Below the pieces are notes generated by a model that worked only from the letters and a program-made list of their open reading frames with translations, did not search any database and had not been told where the DNA came from. Positions 19,496 to 28,105 of a stretch of DNA of 64,000 nucleotides are shown here, piece by piece. How positions within the stretch are numbered: position 1 is the stretch's first letter; each line of letters starts with the position of its first letter. Made by a program: the position numbers and the translations under genes. The DNA comes from an uncultured Verrucomicrobiae bacterium (lineage in GTDB: Bacteria > Verrucomicrobiota > Verrucomicrobiia > Limisphaerales > UBA1100), in NCBI GenBank assembly GCA_937775205.1, contig CALKBX010000012.1, positions 61,442-125,441 on the forward strand. Direction: 5' to 3'.

Positions 19496-20523
19496 CGGTT
19501 GTGCAATGGATCATTACTCGGCGTTGGATTTGTGGGCTGTCTTGGGGTGTCGGCCTTTTTATCCGGAATGGAGGCGGGATTGACGGAGGTGAGCCGTTTG
19601 CGCCTGCGCCGTCTTGCGCGAGAGGGAAATAAAAAAGCCATCCGATTGCAGCGTTTTCTCGACCAACCGGAGGACACTTTGTGGACAATTTTGGTGGGCA
19701 ACACGCTGGCCAATTTGCTCGTGCTACTGGCCACGCTTTATTTCTCTACAGCACCTGCTGGACGTGACAGATCCCGGCAAGCTTGGTACAGTGGAATGCC
19801 GACGGCACGAATTTATTGGCTGCTGTTTGGCTTGTGCGTGCTGGTGTTTTTCACGCTGTGCGAATTGCTTCCCAAAATGGTTTTCAGGAAATACCCCAAT
19901 CGTTTGTGTTTATTCCTGACTTCGATTTTTGGAATCGTGGACACTCTGCTCGGGCCGCTGGTGGAGTTGCTTCGCATTTTTTCACGGATACTCCTGTTCA
20001 CCACGGGTGGGCGCGAATTGCAGGGGCACCTTTTTGGCAGTCGCGAAGAGTTGCGGCAAATGATGACCGAAAGCGGCCAGGGACTTTCCGAGGATGAACG
20101 TCAGATGATTGATCGCGTGCTGGATCTGCAAAAAATTCCCGTGCGTGATTTGGCCGTGCCCTTTGAGGATATGCCGACGATCACCACCGAAACTCCCATC
20201 GCGACGTGGTGCGGAACATCGCCGTGGTGCCCTATACACGCATGCCGGTTTGGCATGAGAGCGACGGACGCCGACGAATTGTGGGCGTCGTAAATTTGCG
20301 TCGTCTCATCTTTTTGCCGGAAAATGAATGGCATCGGCCAGCTGGACATTTTTTGGAATCAGCCCTGTATCAAGATGAAGACATCCGTTTGCAGAAACTA
20401 CTGCAACTCATGCAACGCTCCGGCCAGCGCGTTGTGATCATTCTCGATAAACGCAAACGCGAACTCGGGATCGTGAGTTTGCCGGATATTTTGAAGGTCG
20501 TCTTCGGGGAGGTGAAAGTCTAA
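19492..20523 (+). CDS. DUF21/CBS membrane protein, second of three (frameshifted)
   Basis: The start ATG at 19492 (overlapping the previous stop) leads into MTVVQWIIT, after which one indel near 19518 is needed to reach the DUF21 frame (GVGFVGCLGVSAFLSGMEAGLTEVSRLRLRRLA). Membrane helices and the signature FFTLCELLPKMVFRKYP follow. CBS domains are weak: LDLQKIPVRDLAVPFEDMPTI, then after a second shift near 20215, NIAVVPYTRMPVWHESDGRRRIVGVVNLRRL and GQRVVIILDKRKRELGIVSLPDILKVVFGEV. No CorC_HlyC tail is seen. TAATG couples it to the third copy. Confidence 0.82.
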
Positions 20524-21892
20524 TGGACTGGGGCGAAGTCACTGTTGTTCTGCTACTCATTCTTGCTGTTGGCGCGATGGTTTTTCTCAACGGCTTCTTT
20601 GTTGCTGCTGAGTTTGCGTTGGTCAAACTTCGAGACACACAGCTTGAACCTCTGGTAATTGCAGGCCAACGCCGCGCACGAATGGCACGGCATTTACTCA
20701 AAAATCTCGATGGATATCTAAGCGCTTGTCAGCTTGGCATAACGCTGGCCAGTTTGGGTTTGGGATATGTCGGGCATCCAATTTTCAACAAACTACTTGC
20801 TCCTATTTATGAACTTCAGATAAACGGATCGCCTCTCCTGTCAGATTCCCATTGGCAACAAACTATTTCTATCGCTGTCGGTTTTACAGTCATTACCTTG
20901 TTGCACATTGTCGTGGGTGAAATGGCACCCAAATGGTTGGCTATTCAGCGGCCGTTGCCGACTAGTTTGTGGGTGGCCTACCCATTGCGCTGGTTTTACT
21001 GGATTATGTTTCCGTTCATTTGGCTGCTAAACAATTGTGCACTTTGGTTGTTGAGGAAATTTGGGTTGGATGTTGTTGACGAAAGTGAGCATAGCCATTC
21101 GGAAGAGGAACTGCGTATGTTAATTGGATCGTCCGGTGTAATATCTAATCGCGAGCAATTTAGCCGTGATTTAATTTTGAATGCTTTTGATCTAAAAAAA
21201 CGTGTGGCGCGTGATGTGATGCGCCCGAGGCGAGAAACAATAGGGTTCAACACAGAATCAAACCTCGAAGAATGCCTCGCATTGGCTGAGGAATCGAGAC
21301 ACTCGCGATTCCCGCTTTGCGAAGGCGGAAGCTTGGATGAGACGGTCGGAGTGGTGCATATTAAGGATTTGTATGCTCAGCGTCGGACAGCCAAGACAGC
21401 CGATGAGCTACGCGAGTTTGCACGCGATCTTGTTTACACTCCTGAAACTGCGCGACTGGAAGGGTTGCTGCAAATTTTTCTGGATCGGAAATTGCATTTT
21501 GCTTTGGTGGTCAATGAGTACGGCGATACGGTGGGCATGGTGACGCTTGAAAATATTCTAGAGGAATTAGTGGGGCAAATTCGCGATGAATTCGATGAGC
21601 ATGAAAAGCCTTTCTTTGAACAAATTGATGAAGTCACGTGGGCGCTGGAAGGCTCCATGCCACTTGCACGAGTTGGAGGAGTTAACCGCCGAGCCGTGCG
21701 ATGACAAGGGCGTGACGACCGTGAGCGGTCTACTCACCAAACGCATGGGCACCTTCGCCAACGTGGGCGACGTGCTCGAGCTGGGGCGCTACGAATTGCG
21801 CGTGGAGCAAACGTACCGGCGGCAAGTCGAGCGCGCGCGGCTCACCAAGCTCAGCGAACGCGAGCCAACGGAAGAAGCGCCGGAAGACTTAA
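20523..21892 (+). CDS. DUF21/CBS/CorC membrane protein, third of three (frameshifted)
   Basis: DUF21 membrane domain (FLNGFFVAAEFALVKLRDTQLE; CQLGITLASLGLGYVG; VVGEMAPKWLAIQRP), a CBS pair (DVMRPRRETIGFNTESN, HSRFPLCEGGSLDETVGVVHIKDL, FALVVNEYGDTVGMVTLENILEELVGQI) and a CorC tail (DDKGVTTVSGLLTKRMGTFANVGDVLELGRYELRV). The frame shifts near 21660, between CBS and CorC parts. Sequence before the shift is visibly AT-richer than sequence after it. The main frame then stays open to 22089 into the opposite-strand HAD gene; a TAA at 21890 in the adjacent frame is my estimate of the end. Confidence 0.85.
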
Positions 21893-21930
21893 TTACAATC
21901 CCCACGGGGGATTTTCCGGCAGAGCATTTT

Positions 21931-22817
21931 TCAAAACTGCGCCAGCAATTGCTGCTGGTAATCGCCTGCGAATGTACCGCCGGAAAATTTCTGCCAAGCC
22001 TTCGTCGATGGAGGCGTTTCCAACTGGCTTCCTCGTCGCCGGGGTTGATGGGGAAAAATAATGCGCCGTTGGCATTCGCCGCGTTGTGATCGCCGGGGGC
22101 GTCGCCAATCATCAGGATTTTTTCCGGCGCGTATTTGTCTTTGGCGGCCAAATTGAGGTGCTGCGTTTTGGTGCCCAATTCCTGTCCGGCGATGGCGGAG
22201 ACGAATCCGTCCAAATCATTCTCCGCCCATTCGCGTTCCAGCGCGTCGGTGGGTGTTTGCGAAATCACCATGCAATCCGCCTTAGCGGCCGCTTCGACAA
22301 CCAATGTTTCGCGCACGAGTGGAAAGGGCGGTACGCCGTGCGCAATGTCTTTCACCGAGGTCATTCACAGCATCGCTCCAAGTTTTAATTGGAACAAGAC
22401 CCTTGTTGCCGTTGAGCCACTTCGGCGATCGAGCGTGGCGTTGCCAAGCTTGGATTCGCGGTCCACCCATTCGCGCAGGGCAGGGAAGGTCGGCACCGCA
22501 ACACCGCGTGCCGCGACTTCATTGCGCTCGCGCAGTAAATCGAGTGAACGAATGACTGCGTGGAAGCGATTGCAGCCACGGGTTTTGGAATAGAGGTTTA
22601 CAAACTCCCAAACCTTCGCGGGCGTATTTGCTGACGGCTTGCAGTTCGAGAAATGTTTGATGAACATCGGCGCGAAGCATTCTTTGTGTTTGATCTCCAT
22701 TGAATCAAACACGCAGCCATCGGAATCAATGCCGATGAAGAAATCATGGGTCGGCTGAAAATCTCCGGAGAACGTTTGCGTAATGCGCTCAGGCGTTGTA
22801 AGTGGACGAGGAGACAT
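21931..22817 (-). CDS. HAD-superfamily hydrolase (frameshifted)
   Basis: Start ATG at 22817 (MSPRPLTTPERI). Motif I is FIGIDSDGCVFDSMEIKHKE with the nucleophile and acid/base Asp pair. Motif II is probably CMVISQTP, and motifs III/IV are KYAPEKILMIGDAPGDHNAAN. One frameshift lies near 22370-22440, and another near 22010 brings the frame to the ending GGTFAGDYQQQLLAQF with TGA at 21931. The substrate cannot be told; phosphatase or phosphonatase-like activity is typical. It overlaps the 3' end of gnd by about 28 bases. Confidence 0.8.
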
Positions 22818-24243
22818 CGCCGCCTCGGCCGGTCCAGTTGGTGTGGAAGAATTCGCCTCGCGGTTTGTCGATGCGTTCGTAGGTGTGGGCGCCGAAGTAG
22901 TCGCGTTGGGCTTGGAGCAAATTGGCAGGGAGTCGTTCGGTGCGGTAGCTGTCGAAGAAGGACAGGGCGGTGCTGAAGGCGGGAACGGGAATGCCGCGCT
23001 TAGCAGCGACGGCGATGACGTTGCGCCAGCCTTTTTGGCTATGACGGATTTCGCGTTTGAAATAGGTATCAAGCAGCAGAGATTGGAGGCGCGGATGTTT
23101 GCCGTAGGCATCTTTGATTTTGCCGAGGAAGGCACTGCGGATGATGCAGCCGCCGCGCCACATCATGGCGATGCTGCCGTAGTTGAGTTGCCAGTTGTAT
23201 TCCTTGGCGGCGGCACGCAGGAGCATAAAGCCTTGTGTGTAGCTGACAATTTTGGAGGCATAAAGTGCGCAGCGGATGTCTTCGATGAATTTCGCCCGCT
23301 CGCGGGTGATGGCGGGCTTCGGGCCGCGGATTTTTTTGCTGGCCTTCACGCGCTCGTCTTTTTGCGCGGAGATGCAGCGGGCGTACACGGCCTCGGCGAT
23401 GAGGGTGATGGGCATGCCCAGTTCGGCGGAGTTGATGACGGTCCATTTGCCGGTGCCTTTTTGGCCGGCGGTATCGAGGATTTTTTCCACGAGCGGCTGG
23501 CCGTCGGTGTCCTTGTAGCCGAGGATGTCGCGGGTGATTTCGATGAGATACGAATCGAGCGGGCCGGTGTTCCATTCGGCGAAGACGGCGTGCATTTCGT
23601 CGGCGCTCATGCCGAGGCCGGTTTTCATCAGATTGTACGCTTCGCAGATGAGTTGCATGTCGCCGTACTCGATGCCGTTGTGGACCATCTTCACGTAATG
23701 GCCCGCGCCATCGGCACCGACCCAGTCGCAGCAGGGGGTGTTGTCATCCACCTTGGCGGAGATGGCTTGGAAAATTTCCTTCACGTGCGGCCACGCGGAC
23801 GGGGAGCCGCCGGGCATAATGGAGGGGCCGATGCGCGCACCTTCTTCGCCGCCGGAAACGCCGGTGCCCACGAAGAGCAATCCGCGCGATTCGAGGTATT
23901 TGGTGCGGCGGATGGTGTCTTCGTAAAGCGAGTTGCCACCGTCGATGATGATGTCGCCGGGGGCGAGATGGGGCAGCAGTTTTTCGATGAAATCATCCAC
24001 CGGTTGGCCGGCCTTCACGAGGAGCATCACGCGGCGAGGGAGTTTGAGGTGGGCGACCATTTCGGGGATGGTGCGCGCGCCGATGATGTTTGTGCCTTGC
24101 GCTTCGCCGGCGAGAAATTCGTCCACGCGGGCGGCGGTGCGATTGTGAGCCACGACAGTGTAGCCGTGGTCGTTCATATTGAGAATGAGATTCCGGCCCA
24201 TTACAGCCAGTCCGATGAGAGCGATATCGCCTTGGGGTTCCAT
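22789..24243 (-). CDS. gnd: 6-phosphogluconate dehydrogenase
   Basis: NADP-dependent oxidative decarboxylation of 6-phosphogluconate to ribulose-5-phosphate, pentose phosphate pathway. ATG 24243 begins MEPQGDIALIGLAVMGRNLILNMNDHGYTV, the Gnd start with the NADP motif GLAVMGRNL. Further motifs: DGGNSLYEDTIRR, FVGTGVSGGEEGARIGPSIMPGG, WVGADGAGHYVKMVHNGIEYGDMQ (active-site Lys and Asn), GTGKWTVINSAELGMP and the C-terminal RAQRDYFGAHTYERID-like segment (QAQRDYFGAHTYER). 484 residues, full length and intact. The frame is open upstream into the preceding gene without a stop, and no clear ribosome site precedes the ATG. Confidence 0.95.
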   Translation of the reverse strand: MEPQGDIALIGLAVMGRNLILNMNDHGYTVVAHNRTAARVDEFLAGEAQGTNIIGARTIPEMVAHLKLPRRVMLLVKAGQPVDDFIEKLLPHLAPGDIIIDGGNSLYEDTIRRTKYLESRGLLFVGTGVSGGEEGARIGPSIMPGGSPSAWPHVKEIFQAISAKVDDNTPCCDWVGADGAGHYVKMVHNGIEYGDMQLICEAYNLMKTGLGMSADEMHAVFAEWNTGPLDSYLIEITRDILGYKDTDGQPLVEKILDTAGQKGTGKWTVINSAELGMPITLIAEAVYARCISAQKDERVKASKKIRGPKPAITRERAKFIEDIRCALYASKIVSYTQGFMLLRAAAKEYNWQLNYGSIAMMWRGGCIIRSAFLGKIKDAYGKHPRLQSLLLDTYFKREIRHSQKGWRNVIAVAAKRGIPVPAFSTALSFFDSYRTERLPANLLQAQRDYFGAHTYERIDKPRGEFFHTNWTGRGGDVSSSTYNA

Positions 24244-24253
24244 TAGAATGACG

Positions 24254-24838
24254 TCACACGGTGCGTGCGAGGCGCGAACGATTACAAAATCCGGCGATGG
24301 ATAAAAGCCATTTTTTGAGAAAAAATGCGCAAAAGGGGTCAAAGAAGCTGGAGCCGCTCGTCCTTCTCCAGAGCCGGCCTCGAGGTTTGGCCAGCCGGCA
24401 TCGTTCATTGTGTGGAAGGCGTGGAGGTAAAGCACGATCACATCGCGGTCGTGATTGGCCAGAAGATTGTCGAGCGCGGCGCTGAGCACATCGTCGGCGA
24501 TGGTTTTGGGCAGCACTTCCACGATGCCTTCTTCGTGTTTGATATCGAGCGCGTCGAGAAACTGAGTGACGCAGCCCAATTTGATGTTTGAGCAGCCAAC
24601 CGCGCAGGAGTGAACCGGCGGCTTCGTCGAAGGCGGGTTTGCACATGGCCTGGACCATCGTTTTATGGCGGGTGGGCTTGGGTTGTTTTTTGAGGAACTG
24701 CGGCCGCATCCCGCGCAGGCGGGCGACGGCGCTGAGGGTGGCTTCGTAGAGATCGCGGTTGTCCTCGGCGGTGTCGGCGAGAATGCGGTGGGCCAGTTCC
24801 GGTGAAATGAAACCCAGTAATTCGTATGAAGTCAGCAT
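24254..24838 (-). CDS. Hypothetical helical protein between lpxI and gnd (frameshifted)
   Basis: Starts MLTSYELLGFISPELAHRIL at 24838 and reads well to about 24590 (ATLSAVARLRGMRPQFLKK, HKTMVQAMCKPAFDEAAGSLLRGWLLKHQ). It then continues in another frame as LGCVTQFLDALDIKHEEGIVEVLPKTIADDVLSAALDNLL and VIVLYLHAFHTMNDAGWPNL. The composition is helical, with no membrane segment or motif I recognise. In the second frame no stop occurs before gnd, so the true end is uncertain and the coordinates follow the first frame. Four bases separate its start from the lpxI stop, so it is likely co-transcribed with lpxI and gnd. Confidence 0.6.
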   Translation of the reverse strand: MLTSYELLGFISPELAHRILADTAEDNRDLYEATLSAVARLRGMRPQFLKKQPKPTRHKTMVQAMCKPAFDEAAGSLLRGWLLKHQIGLRHSVSRRARYQTRRRHRGSAAQNHRRRCAQRRARQSSGQSRPRCDRALPPRLPHNERCRLAKPRGRLWRRTSGSSFFDPFCAFFLKKWLLSIAGFCNRSRLARTV

Positions 24839-24841
24839 GGT

Positions 24842-25650
24842 TTAAATAGCGGTGAGGGTGATGTCGTGGCGTTGGGCCAGAGCGTCTACTTCCGATTCAT
24901 CCAGCAACAGCGTGCGGCCGCCCTCAAAGGCGAGCGCGCGGATGTTGGCGGAGGCGCAGGTTTCCAGAGTTTGCGCGCCGAGGCAAGGAATATCAAAGCG
25001 CAGATCGTGGCCGGGCTTTGGGATTTTGACGGCAACCGCGCCTTCGGCCAGTTCGCCACCGCGTGTGAGACAGGCATCGGTGCCCTCAAGACCTTCGACA
25101 GCAAGGACGGTTCCGTTTTTGACGACCACGGTTTGGCCAATTTCGAGTCGGCTGGTTTCGCGTGCGATGCGGAGGCCGTACTCGATGTCAGCACGCACTT
25201 CATCGGTTGGTTCGGGGCCGAACTGGAAACCGGCTCGGGCATTGCGGGCTTGAGCCACGGGGTGGCCTCGATGAGGGTGATGCCGTCCTTGGCGAGTTCA
25301 TCAGCGATGCCGCCGAAAAGTGAGTGGGCGTTTTTCTCAGGCAAACTAGCGAGCAGCTTGACGGCGCGCAGGTCGGGGCGGAGGTCAAAAAGATTCTTGG
25401 GCGCAATTTGGCCGACCATCACGCATTGAGTGACGTTGTTTTTCTGAAAGACCTCCACCAGCTTGTTGAGTTGCCCAACGCGGAGCCATTCGATGACATC
25501 CACGAGCTCGGCCAGTTCCGGCTCGGTCTCATCCGTGAAGGCGGCGGCCACGAGGTGCTGGACGCCGGCGGCGCGGGCTTCGCGGGCGAGCATGCGGGGC
25601 AGGGTGCGGTTGCCGGCGATGATGCCGAGCGTATGCGGAGTGTCAGCCAT
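24842..25650 (-). CDS. lpxI: UDP-2,3-diacylglucosamine pyrophosphatase LpxI (one frameshift)
   Basis: Lipid A precursor enzyme of the DUF1009/LpxI type, used by bacteria lacking LpxH, which supports a Gram-negative outer membrane. ATG 25650 starts MADTPHTLGIIAGNRTLPRML, matching the family's 'GIIAGxGxLP' opening. Later segments are GQIAPKNLFDLRPDLRAVKLLASLPEKN, the C-terminal domain DIEYGLRIARETSRLEIGQTVVVKNGTVLAVEGLEGTDACLTRGG and PCLGAQTLETCASANIRALAFEGGRTLLLD. The frame breaks once near 25250. No other lipid A gene is in the window. Confidence 0.88.
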
Positions 25651-25684
25651 TGGCGGGAGTTTAACAGGCGGAAGCGGATGGCAC

Positions 25685-25720
25685 AAAAAAAAAGCCCCAC
25701 CCGGTTTAGGGGAGGGGCTG
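25685..25720 (-). terminator. Intrinsic terminator after the 25742-26583 gene
   Basis: On the minus strand AGCCCC pairs with GGGGCT across a C/G-rich loop and is followed directly by nine T residues (the A-run at 25685-25693 of the plus strand). This is a strong rho-independent terminator. It lies about 20 bases beyond the stop at 25742 and before lpxI, so it separates the two unknown membrane genes from lpxI-gnd. Confidence 0.85.
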
Positions 25721-25741
25721 TGAAAAGGGTGTGGACTTAGC

Positions 25742-26583
25742 TCAGGTGCCGTCGCCGGGGAGTTTGAGATTTTTGGTGCCTTCCATCATCAGGGCGATGG
25801 CGAGACGCAGTTGGCGTTGCTCGCGGTTCAAATCCTTGGCATCTTTCTCTGCCAATTCCTTGAGGATTCTATTGGCGAGCTGCAGCTTGATCAGCACATT
25901 CCGGGATTGGTCTGCCAGTGTGCCTTTGTTGGTGATCTCGGTTTCATCCATAAACCGTACCAGTTCGGCCTTGCAGTCCGTCGGCAAGAATATTGAGAGC
26001 GTCTTCGTCCTCGGCATCCTCGGCGAATTTGGCGACGGCTTCTCTTTGTTGTTTTCGAGATAAGCGTCGATGGTTTCGCCCAGTTCAGTGGTGGAATCTT
26101 GCAGAACTTGAAGCGTCCAGTTTTCCACACGTTTCTTCCATGGTATCGCCAATCTTGTGGTGTCCTCATCTTCAGCCCATTCGGGGATTTTTTTGAGATT
26201 CGCCTTCAAATCGGCCACCCAGCTTTTCCCAGGTGATGCCTTCGCCTTCGATGGTGTCATCGGTTTGCTCAGCGAGGATTCGAACGACAAGTCCGGGTGC
26301 TTTTTCCGGATCTGTCAGCGCATTAACTATTTTTAGAGCCTTCCTTTGTAAGGGAGGTGTATTTTTCTGCTATCGCCTTGTAGAGCTCGGTATATGTTTC
26401 GGCGACTTCAATGGCGTCATCTACAAACAATCTATTGAGAAGCACAAAATAGAGGGTTACGAGTGAAAGCACCACGATGGTGACGATGACATTATTTTTG
26501 TAGGAGCGCTCCAGACGGTTGCGGGTTGTCTCCACAAATTCTTCTGCAATTTGGCTCTCCTGAGATTTGGAATCATTGCTCAT
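25742..26583 (-). CDS. Hypothetical single-TM helical protein (frameshifted)
   Basis: Start ATG 26583. An acidic N-terminus (MSNDSKSQESQIAEEFVETT) precedes one membrane segment (about residues 30-50, VIVTIVVLSLVTLYFVLL) and a long charged, mostly helical domain. Pieces in frame order: ETYTELYKAIAEKYTSL; KIVNALTDPEKAPGLVVRIL; WKKRVENWTLQVLQDSTTEL; EAVAKFAEDAEDEDALNIL; NVLIKLQLANRILKELAEKDAKDLNREQRQLRLAIALMMEG. Shifts fall near 26325, 26180, 26060 and 25960. I recognise no family. It is preceded by a similar architecture gene 30 bases upstream and followed by an intrinsic terminator, so the two form one unit. Confidence 0.6.
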
Positions 26584-26612
26584 GATATTAAAATATTTAA
26601 GTTGTTTTGGGG

Positions 26613-27326
26613 TTAATTGTCGATCGTGGCGTCTATTGTTTTCTTGAGATCATCCACAGTGGCCTACGAAGTAATCTCGAGGACGGAGGAGACCAACATC
26701 AAGCCAGCCTGCATATTGCTATCCATGGTAATGTTCGGGGCTTCCTTAGTGTGGATGGTTTGCAGGTGCTGGTTGATCGAGTCCACCTCGGTGATGTGAT
26801 CCGCAAAGAGCGAGATCAGCACGTCTTCGCCGCGTTCCTCGCCGATGCGTGCGAAGGCTGCCAGCAGCTTGGTTCTGCTTCTCCTCGGTAAGGTTGGGGA
26901 AGAGTTCGCGGAGCTTGTCGTCACGGTCGTTGAGTACTGTCACCAATTGATTTTGGCGCTTAAGGCTACCCGCTCGGGGATGTCTTCCAGAGCCGCTCAA
27001 CTGTGATCTGAAATTATTGGCAATCAAGTCGAAGCGATCGCCGCCGGTGACAAGTTCCTGAACAGAAAGACGCTGTTTTCTGGGCTTCAGGCATGATTTC
27101 CTGGACGTCCTTCACGAATTTGCAGAACCGGTTCGGCAGCTTTTTGCACCTTGCCGATAATATTAATGACGCCAATTGCGATGATCAGCAGGGTGCCAGA
27201 CCACCATGCCCCAGCGGAGGAGGCGGATTTTGTGCTCGAATTCCGAGATCTCCACCAGCTGATCTTCAATGAGATCCGGGAATCATGAGTGACGTGGACT
27301 CGGTCGTTGATTTCGTTTTCAGACAT
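26613..27326 (-). CDS. Hypothetical single-TM helical protein (heavily frameshifted)
   Basis: Start ATG 27326 (MSENEINDRVHVTHD). Joined across frames it reads FPDLIEDQLVEISEFEHKIRLL, a membrane segment TLLIIAIGVINIIGKV, QKAAEPVL, KFVKDVQEIMPEAQK, QELVTGGDRFDLIANNFRSQL, NQLVTVLNDRDDKLRELFPNLTEEK, then ARIGEERGEDVLISLFADHITEVDSINQHLQTI and a likely end ATVDDLKKTIDATIDN with TAA at 26613. At least five indels are needed. The plan is like its downstream neighbour: short acidic N-tail, one TM, then a long helical domain. No known family recognised. Confidence 0.5.
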
Positions 27327-27487
27327 AGAGTTGCTTGTTGGGTTGGGTTGTTACTAACAGTGGTAGCGGGCAATCCAATGCTTTTGTGCAAAACTTGTCA
27401 ATAAGGTTTTTCTGCTCATCGTGTTCTGAACGGTTTCCTACTGACCGTGGGTTTATCAGGTTGGATTGTGACAGGCGTCGGATTCTC

Positions 27488-27508
27488 GATTCTTTGTATC
27501 GAAGAATC
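27488..27508. promoter_or_regulatory. Palindrome in the divergent intergenic region
   Basis: GATTCTT and AAGAATC are perfect 7-base inverted arms seven bases apart, lying between the minus-strand membrane-protein pair (start 27326) and the plus-strand DUF5069 gene (start 27585). Its place and size suit a repressor or activator operator for one or both promoters (inference). A TTGACA at 27548-27553 could be a -35 box for the DUF5069 gene, but no good -10 box is seen. Confidence 0.35.
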
Positions 27509-27584
27509 AAGTCAATCACTATTTTAGTTAGTCGCTTGAACCGAGGGTTGACATTTCGCCAGCTCAGGGGCAGATCAATCGGGC

Positions 27585-28022
27585 ATGAGTGACACCATCT
27601 TTCCCCGAAGCCCCCGCGAAACTATGGCCGGCTGGATTTATCTGCCCCGGTTGATTGACAAAATTCGCCTAAATTTAGCGGGTAAACTACACGAAGATTA
27701 TCTGCCCAACTTCCTCCATCGCGGGTTTGACGTCAAATGGTTCGAAACCGCCGGGGTGGATCCGGACGAGTTCACCGCCCTCGTAGCCGCCAGCGACACG
27801 GATGGGCAGGTGGCCGATTGGGTGTGTCATAATGTTAATGACCGACTGGATCCGGCCGCCCAATCAGGATTCAACGACACCGTGGGTAATTACGGATCAG
27901 ATGAATCCGATACCGACTTGCGCGCCCGCCTCGCTCAACGCAAGGAAGATACCGGCATGGGCGATCGCAATGACATCCAGTGCTTCGTGGACTTCATCGA
28001 TGCGGACGAAGGGCGGCTCTGA
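27585..28022 (+). CDS. DUF5069 domain-containing protein
   Basis: 145 aa, start ATG 27585. The segment PRSPRETMAGWIYLPRLIDKIRLNLAGKLHEDYLPNF followed by GFDVKWFETAGVDPDEF is the typical DUF5069 opening found widely in Verrucomicrobia and Planctomycetes. The second half has VADWVCHNVNDRLDPAAQSGFND and an acidic end. Function unknown; no membrane or signal sequence. Monocistronic, convergent with the oxidoreductase gene, with a long inverted repeat between them. Confidence 0.8.
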   Translation: MSDTIFPRSPRETMAGWIYLPRLIDKIRLNLAGKLHEDYLPNFLHRGFDVKWFETAGVDPDEFTALVAASDTDGQVADWVCHNVNDRLDPAAQSGFNDTVGNYGSDESDTDLRARLAQRKEDTGMGDRNDIQCFVDFIDADEGRL

Positions 28023-28030
28023 AAAAGAGA

Positions 28031-28090
28031 GACACGGATTCCACGGATTACACAGATTAATCATCCGTGAAAATCCGTGTAATCCGTGTC
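28031..28090. repeat. Sixty-base imperfect inverted repeat between convergent genes
   Basis: The left arm (28031-28058) begins GACACGGATTCCACGGATTA and the right arm (28063-28090) ends with its complement, so the transcript can fold into one long hairpin with few mismatches. Each arm is itself built of repeated ACACGGATT-like words. It lies eight bases after the DUF5069 stop and 15 bases from the stop of the minus-strand gene, so it may act as a bidirectional terminator or as a dispersed REP-like element. Confidence 0.8.
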
Positions 28091-28105
28091 TAAAAAACCG
28101 CGGTA

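Noticed and set aside
22783..24246. Open frame of 487 codons on the plus strand
   Set aside because: Antisense of gnd, which is intact and full of family motifs; an effect of GC-rich codon bias.
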